DNA from: a virus
DNA: 25,519 nucleotides
Reading direction: 5' to 3' (one strand)
IMG/VR virus record: IMGVR_UViG_3300029448_000299
Location: 3,283-28,801 of that record
Shown here piece by piece: positions 1 to 7,837 of this stretch. The notes beneath the pieces were generated by a model. That model ran no database searches. It was not told the DNA's origin and worked only from the letters and a program-made list of their open reading frames with translations. Position numbers and translations under genes: made by a program. The first letter of the stretch is position 1. Each line of letters starts with the position of its first letter.

Positions 1-1276
1 TGCAGCCAATAGTTTTAGCTACCTCTTCAGCTTCTTCTTTTGTTTCGTAAACTGTTTGCCCATCTATCTTTTTGAGTTGCATTTCAACCCCAGTCTTTTC
101 TTCGATTTCTTCAGAATCTTGAATAGTTGTATCAACTTCTGTAAATTCTAATGGTTGCAGAGTAGTAAAATAAAGATTTAATGTTATGTCATTATACGCA
201 AGAATCTGATCAAACGAGCTAATTAATAATTCTTGAAATGCTCTAATAACTACATTGTCAAAAAGTAAACTAGCTGTCTTTATCTCATCGGCGTTGTTGC
301 CTAATCCAGACTGGTCTTTGATACCCATCAACATTGGGCTTGTTACCCTATGACCCACCATTATTTTCTTTGCAGCTTCATCAGATAACGTTTGAAACTG
401 TAAGTGGGCATCATTAACTGGCACACTAATCAAATCAGCAGCTGTATCTTTAGAATCATTGAATGATAATACAAATTTTCCAGCATTATTTGAGCCAGTG
501 AATTTCTGTGCAATTCTACTTTCAATTAATTCTCGTTCTTCTTGGTTTGGAATACCGTTATTGAAGTTTAAAAGCATAGAAGGCGACAAACCTTGCTGTA
601 CATAATTGATCAAATAGTTGCTGATTTCTTCTTCAAGCATACAATATTGAACACACCCTTGATAATCTGGGGGTGAGTAATAGAAAAAGCTTGGTTTATA
701 GGGTTTGATATAAAATATTTCAATAGGTTCTTGACTCATTCCAAAAGCTGGAATTCTTCGAGGCTGTTCACCTTGTTTTAAATCAGCCCAATTCTTATGA
801 TAATAGTATGCTGGTATCTTACCATTCTCGTCAGCCTTTTCTGCCCTCAAAGTTTCCACTGGCAAATGCTCAACCTTGACTATTTTAGTTCTATTTTTAG
901 AATATATTATTTGTGCTGAACATTGCCCAAGCATTTTTAAATCTGTGCATAATCTTCGAACGCATTCTTTTGAAAACATTCGGATCATCATGGCATATTC
1001 TTCGGGCTTTTTGTTTGCATCTGTAGCGTTTAAGCCTTTACCATATATTTGTTGAGATATACTGTTTATAATAGCGTGATTTGTTGGGCTTCCAACATAC
1101 CTATCAATTAAAACTTGAAAATAATCATTGTTTTCACCAAACTTTACAAACTTAAACTTGCCAGTTTCTTCTTTAATCTCTGGTAGAACGAAAGAACTTA
1201 GATTTACAAAGCCTACATTCATAGGTTTTTTGGCTTTTGGAACGGTGGCTTGAATGTTTATTTTGTTTTTTCTCAT
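1..1276 (-). CDS. Phage portal protein (C-terminus cut by window edge)
   Basis: An open frame starts at ATG 1276 and runs off the window after 425 codons. Its ATG overlaps the stop of the 121-aa gene upstream (ATGA). The portal forms the dodecameric channel at one capsid vertex through which DNA is packaged and to which the neck binds. The read contains the portal-like stretch GLGNNADEIKTASLLFDN around residues 325-345, seen in Bacteroidota phage portals as I recall them, followed by FTTLQPLEF. The last visible residues, YETKEEAEEVAKTIGC, look like the start of a small Cys/His tail found at the end of some phage portal and XkdF proteins. It lies about 13 kb downstream of the terminase, not beside it. 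Identification is by remembered family pattern and context, not by a search. Confidence 0.82.
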   Translation of the reverse strand, partial: MRKNKINIQATVPKAKKPMNVGFVNLSSFVLPEIKEETGKFKFVKFGENNDYFQVLIDRYVGSPTNHAIINSISQQIYGKGLNATDANKKPEEYAMMIRMFSKECVRRLCTDLKMLGQCSAQIIYSKNRTKIVKVEHLPVETLRAEKADENGKIPAYYYHKNWADLKQGEQPRRIPAFGMSQEPIEIFYIKPYKPSFFYYSPPDYQGCVQYCMLEEEISNYLINYVQQGLSPSMLLNFNNGIPNQEERELIESRIAQKFTGSNNAGKFVLSFNDSKDTAADLISVPVNDAHLQFQTLSDEAAKKIMVGHRVTSPMLMGIKDQSGLGNNADEIKTASLLFDNVVIRAFQELLISSFDQILAYNDITLNLYFTTLQPLEFTEVDTTIQDSEEIEEKTGVEMQLKKIDGQTVYETKEEAEEVAKTIGC

Positions 1277-1638
1277 GTTGTTACAATATATTCATTATTA
1301 AAACCATCGTAAGTAGTATAAACACCTTCATTGAGATCATAATAATTATTATTAGCTTGATTTATTGTTTGATCTGTGCAAAATAATCTGTCTTTATACA
1401 CAATTAAACTAGCTGCACTTACTAAAATAAAATCATAATAGTGATTACTTACTAATACTGGGCTAAATGTGTTGCTAAATATAACGTAATTAGTGCTAAC
1501 ACTAGCCCCAGTGATTGAATAAGATACCGTTGTATTTGTTTGATCATCTCTAATCTTCAATGTAAAGCTAGTTAATGAATAATCTCGTGGAATTACTTTA
1601 AAATTTTGTGCCCCAGTGCTAGTAGTCGCAATTATCAT
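1273..1638 (-). CDS. Small phage structural-type protein, 121 aa
   Basis: The ATG at 1638 is the first start after a terminator at 1671-1697. The protein is beta-rich, with alternating hydrophobic residues, many Thr/Ser/Asn, no membrane segment and no signal peptide. Motifs such as FKVIPRDY near residue 13 and VYKDRLFCTDQ near residue 80 match a small protein I recall from Bacteroidota phage head regions, but its role is not known to me. Its stop overlaps the portal start by four bases, so the two are probably translationally coupled, and a head or connector role is likely by position. It could be a head-completion or neck factor. Confidence 0.72.
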   Translation of the reverse strand: MIIATTSTGAQNFKVIPRDYSLTSFTLKIRDDQTNTTVSYSITGASVSTNYVIFSNTFSPVLVSNHYYDFILVSAASLIVYKDRLFCTDQTINQANNNYYDLNEGVYTTYDGFNNEYIVTT

Positions 1639-1670
1639 AATAGGATAACGTTATTTTTTGATGATTTTGT

Positions 1671-1697
1671 AAAAAAAAAGCCCTAATAAAAGGGCTT
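1671..1697 (-). terminator. Rho-independent terminator after the tail-tube-like gene
   Basis: Read on the minus strand, a 7-bp perfect stem (AAGCCCT / AGGGCTT) with a 6-base A/T loop is followed by a run of T. It sits between the stop at 1722 and the start at 1638. It should reduce transcription from the capsid and tube genes into the 121-aa and portal genes. Confidence 0.85.
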
Positions 1698-1721
1698 CTA
1701 AACTAACTAAAAAAAACAAAA

Positions 1722-2276
1722 CTAAGGCGTTACCAATGAAGTTGGATCGATTTGCGCTCCTTGAGTTGCACTTGCAGCTATTATAGAGCTAGTGATAAAT
1801 GTTGCCGGATCTTCTTCTTGACCAGTAAAAGTCAAAGTGAAGCCGCTCAAATCTCCTGGCTGTGTGCCAGTTCCAATAGTTCCAGCACTCATTTCCATTC
1901 CATTTTCTAACCCACAAATAAACATATTATCATAATAGTCTAACACAGCTACAGAATTCCTACCCCAAGCGAGTAGTTTTATTTGCTCTTGCGTTTGCAC
2001 GTCTAAATAAGTAAATGTTAATGATAACGTTTGCTCATAAAAGGTTGTGCCAGTTTCGCGAGAGCTATTTATCGCTGTTTCTAGGCTTGAAGTATTTTTA
2101 ACCTCATAAGGGTACACAGTTGGTGTTCCAGTGATAGAGGTAATTTTACCAGCATCATCACCGCTTCCATAACTAACCGTTCCAAGCCCTCCCAGATCGA
2201 AAAAATAGGCGGTCTTTATTCCGCCGAACGCTGCCTTACATGGAAGGCTACGCCCTTTGCTTACAGCACATGGCAT
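1722..2276 (-). CDS. Tail-tube-like virion structural protein, 184 aa
   Basis: The start is ATG 2276, 24 bases after the capsid stop. The N-terminus MPCAVSKGRSLPCKAAFGG, with paired Cys and a Gly-rich turn, followed by long beta-strand-like stretches (TTFYEQTLSLTFTYL around 76-90) and a closing DLSGFTLTFTGQEEDPA, matches a protein I recall from Bacteroidota phages that is usually annotated as virion structural. The size and beta-rich pattern fit a tail tube or a tube-like head-tail protein. It has no catalytic motif and no membrane segment. A strong terminator follows directly, which suits a highly expressed structural gene at the end of a transcript. Tail tube is an inference; a decoration or connector role is possible. 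Confidence 0.7.
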   Translation of the reverse strand: MPCAVSKGRSLPCKAAFGGIKTAYFFDLGGLGTVSYGSGDDAGKITSITGTPTVYPYEVKNTSSLETAINSSRETGTTFYEQTLSLTFTYLDVQTQEQIKLLAWGRNSVAVLDYYDNMFICGLENGMEMSAGTIGTGTQPGDLSGFTLTFTGQEEDPATFITSSIIAASATQGAQIDPTSLVTP

Positions 2277-2300
2277 ATCTTTATAATTTTAAGTTAACAA

Positions 2301-3230
2301 TTAACTATACAAAACGCAATCAGAGCCGAAGCCGGTCTGCACACTAGCAGTATAGCGCATAATCACTCTGCAATTTCTGCTCCCATCGATATTTTGCATA
2401 TCCAAAACCGAGGCTTCTTGATTATCATTTAGAATACCAGTTCCGAAAAACAAATTACTAGCTTGAGCTCCAACCATTGTGTCATCTGCCAAGCCTGGAG
2501 TTACAAAAACATTCACGCCATCAATTGTAAGCGTTCCGTTATTGTACCACATTGAACCCATATTTTGAACACCATTTCCAAGAGCACCTAATGCTTGAAT
2601 GTAAAGCCTAGCAGTTTTGCTATTAACGTAAATATAAGTATCTTCTCGCCCATAGATAGCACTGGGTAGTGCTGCCACTACTTTTGACATTTCAGCAATT
2701 ATATTCCCAGCAGCTAAACCTCCACCGATAGCAGCTACATCTGTAACTGTTGCATCGGCTGTCATGTTTGCGACTAAGCCTTGAAAATCACCATTCACAC
2801 CAGCTGCACCACTCCAAATACTGGTCTCAGTTGCTTGTGCTACCTTCTGGGCACAGTGAGCAATTAAGAAATCAGAAAATTTACCGGGTAAAGTTTGATT
2901 CAAACCATATCCCATAGAAGCCGATTGCCAATCTTTGTAAAAATCTTGCTTGCAAACTTGCAGATTTACCTCAAGCTCTCTTGGTTCAAGAATTTTCTCA
3001 TCAAGTGTAATCGTAGAACTTGGTGAAAAATCACAAGATGCATCTGATACAATTGAACCAGTTGCCATTCTTTGTAATACCTCTTTGTAAGCTACATTAC
3101 TTTTAACAGTGATTCCACCATCATCAATAGTAGTCGCCGAAAAAAGACTAGCTGCTATATAATCAGAGGCTGCTTGACCGCTGTAAGTAGTCGTAATATT
3201 TGTTGTTGTTGCTAATTCAACGTTTCTCAT
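2301..3230 (-). CDS. Major capsid protein (HK97-fold type, Bacteroidota phage family)
   Basis: The 309-aa protein starts at ATG 3230. Its order of blocks fits a major capsid family I recall from Bacteroidota phages: SGQAASDYIAASLFSATTI near residue 17, CDFSPSSTITLDEKILEPRE near 66-85, VNLQVCKQDFYKDWQ near 88-102, and a C-terminal VIMRYTASVQTGFG. It lies between scaffold-like and decoration-like genes upstream and a tail-tube-like gene downstream, and a protease-like gene occurs earlier in the same module. The HK97 fold is inferred from family resemblance. There is no obvious long N-terminal delta domain, which agrees with the separate scaffold-like gene. Confidence 0.83.
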   Translation of the reverse strand: MRNVELATTTNITTTYSGQAASDYIAASLFSATTIDDGGITVKSNVAYKEVLQRMATGSIVSDASCDFSPSSTITLDEKILEPRELEVNLQVCKQDFYKDWQSASMGYGLNQTLPGKFSDFLIAHCAQKVAQATETSIWSGAAGVNGDFQGLVANMTADATVTDVAAIGGGLAAGNIIAEMSKVVAALPSAIYGREDTYIYVNSKTARLYIQALGALGNGVQNMGSMWYNNGTLTIDGVNVFVTPGLADDTMVGAQASNLFFGTGILNDNQEASVLDMQNIDGSRNCRVIMRYTASVQTGFGSDCVLYS

Positions 3231-3256
3231 TTTTTCTATATTTTAAAAATTAATAA

Positions 3257-3676
3257 TTAAGCTTCTGAAGCCCATATACCAACCCCTCCAACAATGTACC
3301 ACTGTGTAAGGGCTACCGCTCTAATAATGACATAATCACCTTTGTTAGCTGTTGCTTTGGTGTTTACCCAGTCTTTATCTACAACTCCAGAAGCCACTGA
3401 ATCAGCAGCTGCATTCGCAATAGAACCATTGAAACCATCAGTAGAATGAGGGCTTAGTGTAATGATATTGTTACCATCTGCCCCAGTATTCCTAAACAAA
3501 TAAGTTAACCCTATGTTTTCAGAATGTATTTGCGGTAAACTAATTACCAGCGCATCAGTTGCTATATTCTGATCAATTCCAGCATCACCGGCCGGAATAC
3601 TTACCGATGTTGTAATCGTGTTTTGTGTAGCTTGATTGTAGCTAATATCGTTTGAAGTATCTATATAAGTTGCCAT
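3257..3676 (-). CDS. Head decoration-like structural protein, 139 aa
   Basis: ATG 3676 lies two bases after the stop of the scaffold-like gene, and the gene ends 26 bases before the capsid gene. The protein is Ala/Thr/Asn-rich and beta-type. Blocks LFRNTGADGNNIITLSPHS (about 60-78) and NTKATANKGDYVIIRAV (about 105-121), plus a C-terminal IVGGVGIWASEA, resemble small virion proteins next to capsid genes in marine phages. Position beside the major capsid suggests a decoration or head-fibre protein that stabilises the shell. No catalytic residues, signal or membrane segments are visible. The function is inferred from context. Confidence 0.68.
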   Translation of the reverse strand: MATYIDTSNDISYNQATQNTITTSVSIPAGDAGIDQNIATDALVISLPQIHSENIGLTYLFRNTGADGNNIITLSPHSTDGFNGSIANAAADSVASGVVDKDWVNTKATANKGDYVIIRAVALTQWYIVGGVGIWASEA

Positions 3677-3678
3677 AA

Positions 3679-4365
3679 TTAATTAATATTTGAAATTCTT
3701 TCTAAAACTTTTTCAGACATTGTCATTGGTCTGTTTCTACCATACTTTGGTTGTTCTTTAACCTCAGTAGTGCTTTCGGGTGAATGCTTAATAGCTTCCA
3801 CAGCTGGTTCAGCTGATAGTTGCTCTTCTAATTCTTCAATTGTCTTTGAAGCTTCCATTTTTTCACCTTTCAATTTGTTAATAGCGACCTCTAGATTTGC
3901 TATTCTTTCCTCCATGGCTTTCCAGTCATCAATTTTGACAATCATATTGCCTTCTTTGTCGACATTTATATGGTCTGCCATCTTTTTCTTCTCATCCTCC
4001 TCGTGTTCCTTCATCTCTTTTTCATCATCTTTTTTCATCTTTTTATCTTTATCATGATATTTTAAATCTTCAGTAATTTCTTTGGCTGGTACATCATCAC
4101 CAACAACTCTAAAGTCATCAATTACACCCTCCTCTTTAACCACCAAAAGCTTTCCGTCACTCATAACATATTCACCTACTGGCAATGCTATTTTTTCATC
4201 ATCGCTTTTGATAAATATTTCAGCACCTTTTTCGAAACGATCGGCTTCGACTACTGTGCCATTTTGTAAAGTCATAACTTCTAACTTTACCTCTTTTGAT
4301 TCTTCCAAACTTACTGGAATGTTCAAAATCTCTTTTACCTTATTTAATAATTCAGTAGATTTCAT
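3679..4365 (-). CDS. Scaffold-like head assembly protein, 228 aa
   Basis: The start is ATG 4365, and no other ATG precedes it in frame. The first 100 residues form a compact domain with LQNGTVVEADRFEKG and KIALPVGEYVMSDGKLLVV. A very charged Lys/Glu/Asp region follows at about 100-135, then a predicted coiled coil at about 145-185 (MEERIANLEVAINKL) and a basic C-terminus. This fits an internal scaffold or assembly protein: charged, helical, placed just before the decoration and capsid genes and after the protease-like gene. The N-terminal block matches proteins I recall from Bacteroidota phages. A chaperone fused to a scaffold is possible. Confidence 0.66.
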   Translation of the reverse strand: MKSTELLNKVKEILNIPVSLEESKEVKLEVMTLQNGTVVEADRFEKGAEIFIKSDDEKIALPVGEYVMSDGKLLVVKEEGVIDDFRVVGDDVPAKEITEDLKYHDKDKKMKKDDEKEMKEHEEDEKKKMADHINVDKEGNMIVKIDDWKAMEERIANLEVAINKLKGEKMEASKTIEELEEQLSAEPAVEAIKHSPESTTEVKEQPKYGRNRPMTMSEKVLERISNIN

Positions 4366-4428
4366 ATTTAATTAACGGTTTATGTAAAAAATTTTGCATT
4401 TTAAAATAATTTTTTTTCTAAATACCAC

Positions 4429-4575
4429 TTAAACTTTCCCGATACCTTGATTTTTGATGCCACCCTTACAGCATTCTTTCTTGTAAGTCTTGCCATCCTG
4501 GCACAAACAAGCTCTATTCCCACCTTTGGGTGAAGATTTAGAGGGTGTGATATTATTTCTGTTGATACCTTGCAT
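4429..4575 (-). CDS. Small cysteine-rich phage protein, 48 aa
   Basis: ATG 4575 follows the stop of the DUF5824-like gene at 4577, so I prefer it to the longer frame from 4653, which would overlap that gene by 77 bases. The peptide carries GGNRACLCQDGKTYKKECC, followed by GIKNQGIGKV. The four-cysteine knot (CLC and ECC) could bind a metal ion or form disulphides. I recall similar short proteins with the pattern CLC-DG-TYS-ECC and a terminal QGIG in marine Bacteroidota phages. Its role is unknown. Position in the head module suggests a virion or assembly component. Confidence 0.68.
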   Translation of the reverse strand: MQGINRNNITPSKSSPKGGNRACLCQDGKTYKKECCKGGIKNQGIGKV

Positions 4576-4576
4576 T

Positions 4577-5344
4577 TTATTTAGGTTTTTTGGGGTGTTT
4601 ACTTGGTAATAAATCAAAATCACCAGTGTATTTTTTGTTTTGTGGTCTGCCATTCTTGACTAAATACAAAAAGGCGTTCACCCTAGCTTGTGCCCACTGT
4701 GAAGCACTTCGAACTCGTGGTGAATGTGACACATTAAACGCACCTAAACCCCTTTGAAAAACTGTTTTTAACATTCCTACAGTCACACCATAGCCAAGCT
4801 TCTTTTTATAACGTTCATTAAACTCATCAGATTTATTCTGAAGCGTTTTTTCATCTCGTTTTGAAACCTTTGCCGATCTGGTATTCTTTGCACTACCTTT
4901 TGCAGTGCCTTTACCTTTTGGTTTGGGGTTTTTTGTGTCAGACTTTGGGGCTTTTTTACTTCTTTTTATTCCACCCCTTGAACCTACTTCCGCCAAATCT
5001 AATTCACCTAATTCTTTGAGCTTAGATTTTGACCACCTCAAACCAGCTAAACCACCCCATAACAAATAAGAGATTGTGCCACAAGCTTCGGTATCTTTTG
5101 GATTATAATATTCTTGTGCTCTACTTAAAAAAGAATACATTCTTGTAATAGTATCCACACTAATTGAAGCACCAGAAGCAAGTTGTGAACTTCGTAATCT
5201 GCCAACCCTAGTAGCACACTTATTGCCAATTTTTTCATTAAGTTCTCTACCTTTTTTGGCGTTATTTTTTACAGCATCTGGGTAATCTGAATAAGATTCA
5301 AAGAAGTATTTTAATACTTTTTGATTTAGCTTGTTAACATACAT
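4577..5344 (-). CDS. DUF5824-like head-module protein, 255 aa
   Basis: ATG 5344 lies right after the stop of the protease-like gene (5346), so it is preferred to ATG 5371, which overlaps that gene by 26 bases. The N-terminal domain (about 10-115) includes YSDYPDAVKNNAKKG, LNEKIGNKCATRVG and EACGTISYLLWGG. A basic Lys/Ser/Pro linker spans about 125-170. The C-terminal domain (about 185-252) carries GAFNVSHSPRVRSASQWAQA and DFDLLPSKHPK, a pattern I recall as DUF5824. The two-domain build with a flexible basic linker fits an internal virion or assembly protein that contacts DNA, or a fusion of two smaller proteins. The function is not established from sequence. Confidence 0.72.
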   Translation of the reverse strand: MYVNKLNQKVLKYFFESYSDYPDAVKNNAKKGRELNEKIGNKCATRVGRLRSSQLASGASISVDTITRMYSFLSRAQEYYNPKDTEACGTISYLLWGGLAGLRWSKSKLKELGELDLAEVGSRGGIKRSKKAPKSDTKNPKPKGKGTAKGSAKNTRSAKVSKRDEKTLQNKSDEFNERYKKKLGYGVTVGMLKTVFQRGLGAFNVSHSPRVRSASQWAQARVNAFLYLVKNGRPQNKKYTGDFDLLPSKHPKKPK

Positions 5345-5345
5345 T

Positions 5346-5921
5346 TTAAGCAAGTATATTTTTGATTTCATTCAATAAATTTTCAGCTTCTTTTTCTGAA
5401 TCATATTTTGAAGCCTCTATTTTATCAGCGAAATACCCCTCTATGCTAAAGCCTTTGATTTTTCCAGACTTCACTTCTTGCCAAGTCTCTTCATTTTGAA
5501 CTTTCATTGTGCCCATCCAAGAACCTTCTGGAACATCAAGCCCATAATATGCTGATTTATCTTGCTTTTTATTTTCAACTATCCAGCTTTCAACCAATGT
5601 CATTCCGCTTAAAGGCATTTTATGCTCAAGGGTGGCATTGTGTTGATTGTTATTCATCAAGAATTTTTGTGAAGCTTTCTCTACGGTATTTTTTGAGAAG
5701 TATATGTAATAATTACCTTCTTCATTTTTCCGCATGATAGGCTTGTTGGGTATCAAAAGAGCACCAACCAAAAGCCTTTTTTCATCATTGATGGTTTTTA
5801 ATAAAACTTCATCTGATTTTAAAGCTAAAAAATCTGATTCTATTGCTGGATTTTTTACAAGTGAGATGGCATTTACGCCATTATCTTCACCTTCATCTAT
5901 TATTAGTTCAATGATTTTCAT
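5346..5921 (-). CDS. XkdF-like putative prohead serine protease, 191 aa
   Basis: The start is ATG 5921. The protein resembles the XkdF family of putative phage serine proteases that mature the prohead. The N-terminus GEDNGVNAISLVKNPAIESDF is the usual opening. His100 in NATLEHKMP and Ser112 in TLVESW are spaced like the His/Ser pair of prohead proteases. The signature VKSGKIKGFSIEGYF (about 150-164) is near the C-terminus. Placement just before scaffold-like and capsid genes supports cleavage of scaffold or capsid during assembly. The catalytic assignment is inferred. The family is often annotated as protease without biochemical proof. Confidence 0.78.
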   Translation of the reverse strand: MKIIELIIDEGEDNGVNAISLVKNPAIESDFLALKSDEVLLKTINDEKRLLVGALLIPNKPIMRKNEEGNYYIYFSKNTVEKASQKFLMNNNQHNATLEHKMPLSGMTLVESWIVENKKQDKSAYYGLDVPEGSWMGTMKVQNEETWQEVKSGKIKGFSIEGYFADKIEASKYDSEKEAENLLNEIKNILA

Positions 5922-5954
5922 AAACTAATAACGAATTTGAAAGTTAATTTTGCA

Positions 5955-7706
5955 TTATAAAGTTGAACCTTCTACAATATTCCGCTCTAGGCTTTGGGCT
6001 GTGGTAACATCTTGACTCACCACAAAAGCTTTTATGGGTTGTTGGTTAGATAAAAGATTTGCAATCTGATTGGTAGCTGTAGCCCCAACAACATTAAAAG
6101 ATGGGGGTGTTGCTTCTGCTGGAGCACTAGCTGAAAAGCTTCCAGTTGTTGAACCACTTGATGCACTTGCAGCCTCGGCGGATGGGAGCCTAGTTCTTTT
6201 GATATCTGCAACAGCTTTGAAACCAGCAGCAGCTGTAGCAGCAGCAGCAATAAAGTTAAATGGTGGCGGTGATGAACTTAACGCTTGAGTTACTCCAAGG
6301 TAAGTATTGATTAAACTTTGAGCAATAGCCACCGCTTTACCAGCTTTTGAATCTTGGTCTATTAAAGAAGCTACAGCACCCAAACTCACTAGGGTAGCTT
6401 GAATTTTTTGGGCTTCTATTTTTTGTTTGTCTGCTAAAGTTTTTTTATTAACAGCTATTTCATTTGCAGCTGCTTGTTTTTGCAAAGTTAAAAGCTCTTG
6501 ATTGTTGGCTTGTGTGAAATCTTTTAATGCAATCTCTGCATCAATCTTAGCTTGAGTTCCTAAATTAGCTTCATTAATTACACCTTGTAATCTTTCTTCT
6601 TGGATTAATTTTTCTTTTTGATTAATTTCAATCAATCTCTGTAGCCTTTGGGTTTCAGTTAGCTCTTGCTCTGCTTCAAACTTTTGTTGATCTAATCTTC
6701 GATTTGTGTCAGCTTCGAATTCAGTATTTTTTAATTCAATTCGCTCTTTGTCTAAAGCCAAATCATTTGCTTTTTGCTCTGACCGAAAACCCTCAATTGT
6801 CGCCTCAACTGCAAGCACCTCATTGCGTGCTTGAATTAAAAGCACCTCATTTTCAATTGAAGCATTTTTGTCAAAGTTAGCTTGAGCACTTTTTAAAGCA
6901 ATGTTGGCATTTTCAAGCATTGTTTTATTTTGCTCTTCTAATATTTCGCCTAGTTTTTCATTTGCTTCAATTCTTTTCTCAATGCTGTTTCTTTCCTCAT
7001 CTCTGATCTGTCTTTGCTTCTCAGCTGCTCTGTCAAACTTTTCTAGCAATCCAACATTTTTAGCTTCAGCTAATTCTGCACTTTTTGCTAGATTAACATT
7101 TTCAATTGCTGCATCTTTTATGTTCACAACGTAGTCAGCTGCATCAGTAGCAGCTTCAACAAAGCCATCACCGGTCTGGCTAATGGCATCACCTAAACCG
7201 CTAAAGCCTTCTTTTGCATCATCTAATGCCCCACTAAAATCACCTCCAAATATCTTGCTGAACGCACTACCAAATTTTTGAAAAGATGCTACAGCTGTTT
7301 CAATAGGCTTACCAAAGAATTTATCAAAAGCTTCACCTACCTTTTTGATTGAATCAAAACCCCCAGTAAGCAACCCAAACACATCATTAAAAACTAATGC
7401 TAAAGATTCAAAAGCGGTGTTCACTATATCTACCACTTTTTGATTCTGCATGAATAAATCTTGCATAGTTTGCAGTGCAATTAAGAACACACCTATTCCA
7501 GCAGCTTTTATTCCGGATCCAATAGCCTTGATACCTTTGGCAGAAGATTCACCAGTCTTTTTTAATGCATCAAAACCTTGCTCGTTTATAGCGTTTGATT
7601 TCTCAACTAACTCATTAAGTTCTTTGAATTCTTTTCTTAAATCTTCAACCTCCTTAATCGCTTTCGCTGCTTCTACTTCTAATTCTAGATTTACTTTCTC
7701 TGCCAT
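5955..7706 (-). CDS. Tape measure protein, 583 aa
   Basis: The start is ATG 7706, overlapping the small gene upstream by 16 bases. An N-terminal coiled coil (about 5-45) is followed by a hydrophobic stretch GIGVFLIALQTMQDLF (about 70-85). A long heptad-rich helical region spans about 200-440, a second hydrophobic Ala-rich segment lies at about 455-505, and the C-terminus is Ser/Ala-rich. This is the classic tape-measure layout: the protein fills the tail tube, sets its length and may enter the host envelope during DNA ejection. At roughly 1.5 angstrom per residue it would imply a tail under 90 nm. That is a family rule of thumb, not a measurement. Confidence 0.82.
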   Translation of the reverse strand: MAEKVNLELEVEAAKAIKEVEDLRKEFKELNELVEKSNAINEQGFDALKKTGESSAKGIKAIGSGIKAAGIGVFLIALQTMQDLFMQNQKVVDIVNTAFESLALVFNDVFGLLTGGFDSIKKVGEAFDKFFGKPIETAVASFQKFGSAFSKIFGGDFSGALDDAKEGFSGLGDAISQTGDGFVEAATDAADYVVNIKDAAIENVNLAKSAELAEAKNVGLLEKFDRAAEKQRQIRDEERNSIEKRIEANEKLGEILEEQNKTMLENANIALKSAQANFDKNASIENEVLLIQARNEVLAVEATIEGFRSEQKANDLALDKERIELKNTEFEADTNRRLDQQKFEAEQELTETQRLQRLIEINQKEKLIQEERLQGVINEANLGTQAKIDAEIALKDFTQANNQELLTLQKQAAANEIAVNKKTLADKQKIEAQKIQATLVSLGAVASLIDQDSKAGKAVAIAQSLINTYLGVTQALSSSPPPFNFIAAAATAAAGFKAVADIKRTRLPSAEAASASSGSTTGSFSASAPAEATPPSFNVVGATATNQIANLLSNQQPIKAFVVSQDVTTAQSLERNIVEGSTL

Positions 7707-7837
7707 TTTAACTCTTTTTTAAATTTACGCCACGCACCTTTGAAACTTTCTGGGTGTGCATATTTGCCTTGTGCTCTTTGAATCTGTTCAGTTTCACCAT
7801 TAGCAAATTCTAACATTTGTAAAATTAGTTTTATCAT
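7691..7837 (-). CDS. Small basic protein before the tape measure, 48 aa
   Basis: This short frame was read directly from the sequence. Its ATG at 7837 overlaps the stop of the 799-aa gene (ATGA), and its end overlaps the tape-measure start by 16 bases. The sequence begins MIKLILQMLEFANGETEQIQ and ends with a Lys/Arg/Trp-rich segment WRKFKKELKWQRK. Tight coupling on both sides strongly suggests it is translated. A small protein directly before a tape measure could be a tail assembly factor, but I see no family signature. Confidence 0.66.
   Translation of the reverse strand: MIKLILQMLEFANGETEQIQRAQGKYAHPESFKGAWRKFKKELKWQRK

Noticed and set aside
3770-4375. Plus-strand open frames of 95 and 97 aa
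   Set aside because: They mirror the scaffold-like gene; they are Ser/Phe-rich shadows of Lys/Glu codons and have no recognisable family.
6032-6250. Minus-strand 72-aa frame inside the tape measure
   Set aside because: Leu/Gln-rich frame produced by the Ala-rich tape-measure codons; no coupling or start signal and no protein-like motif.
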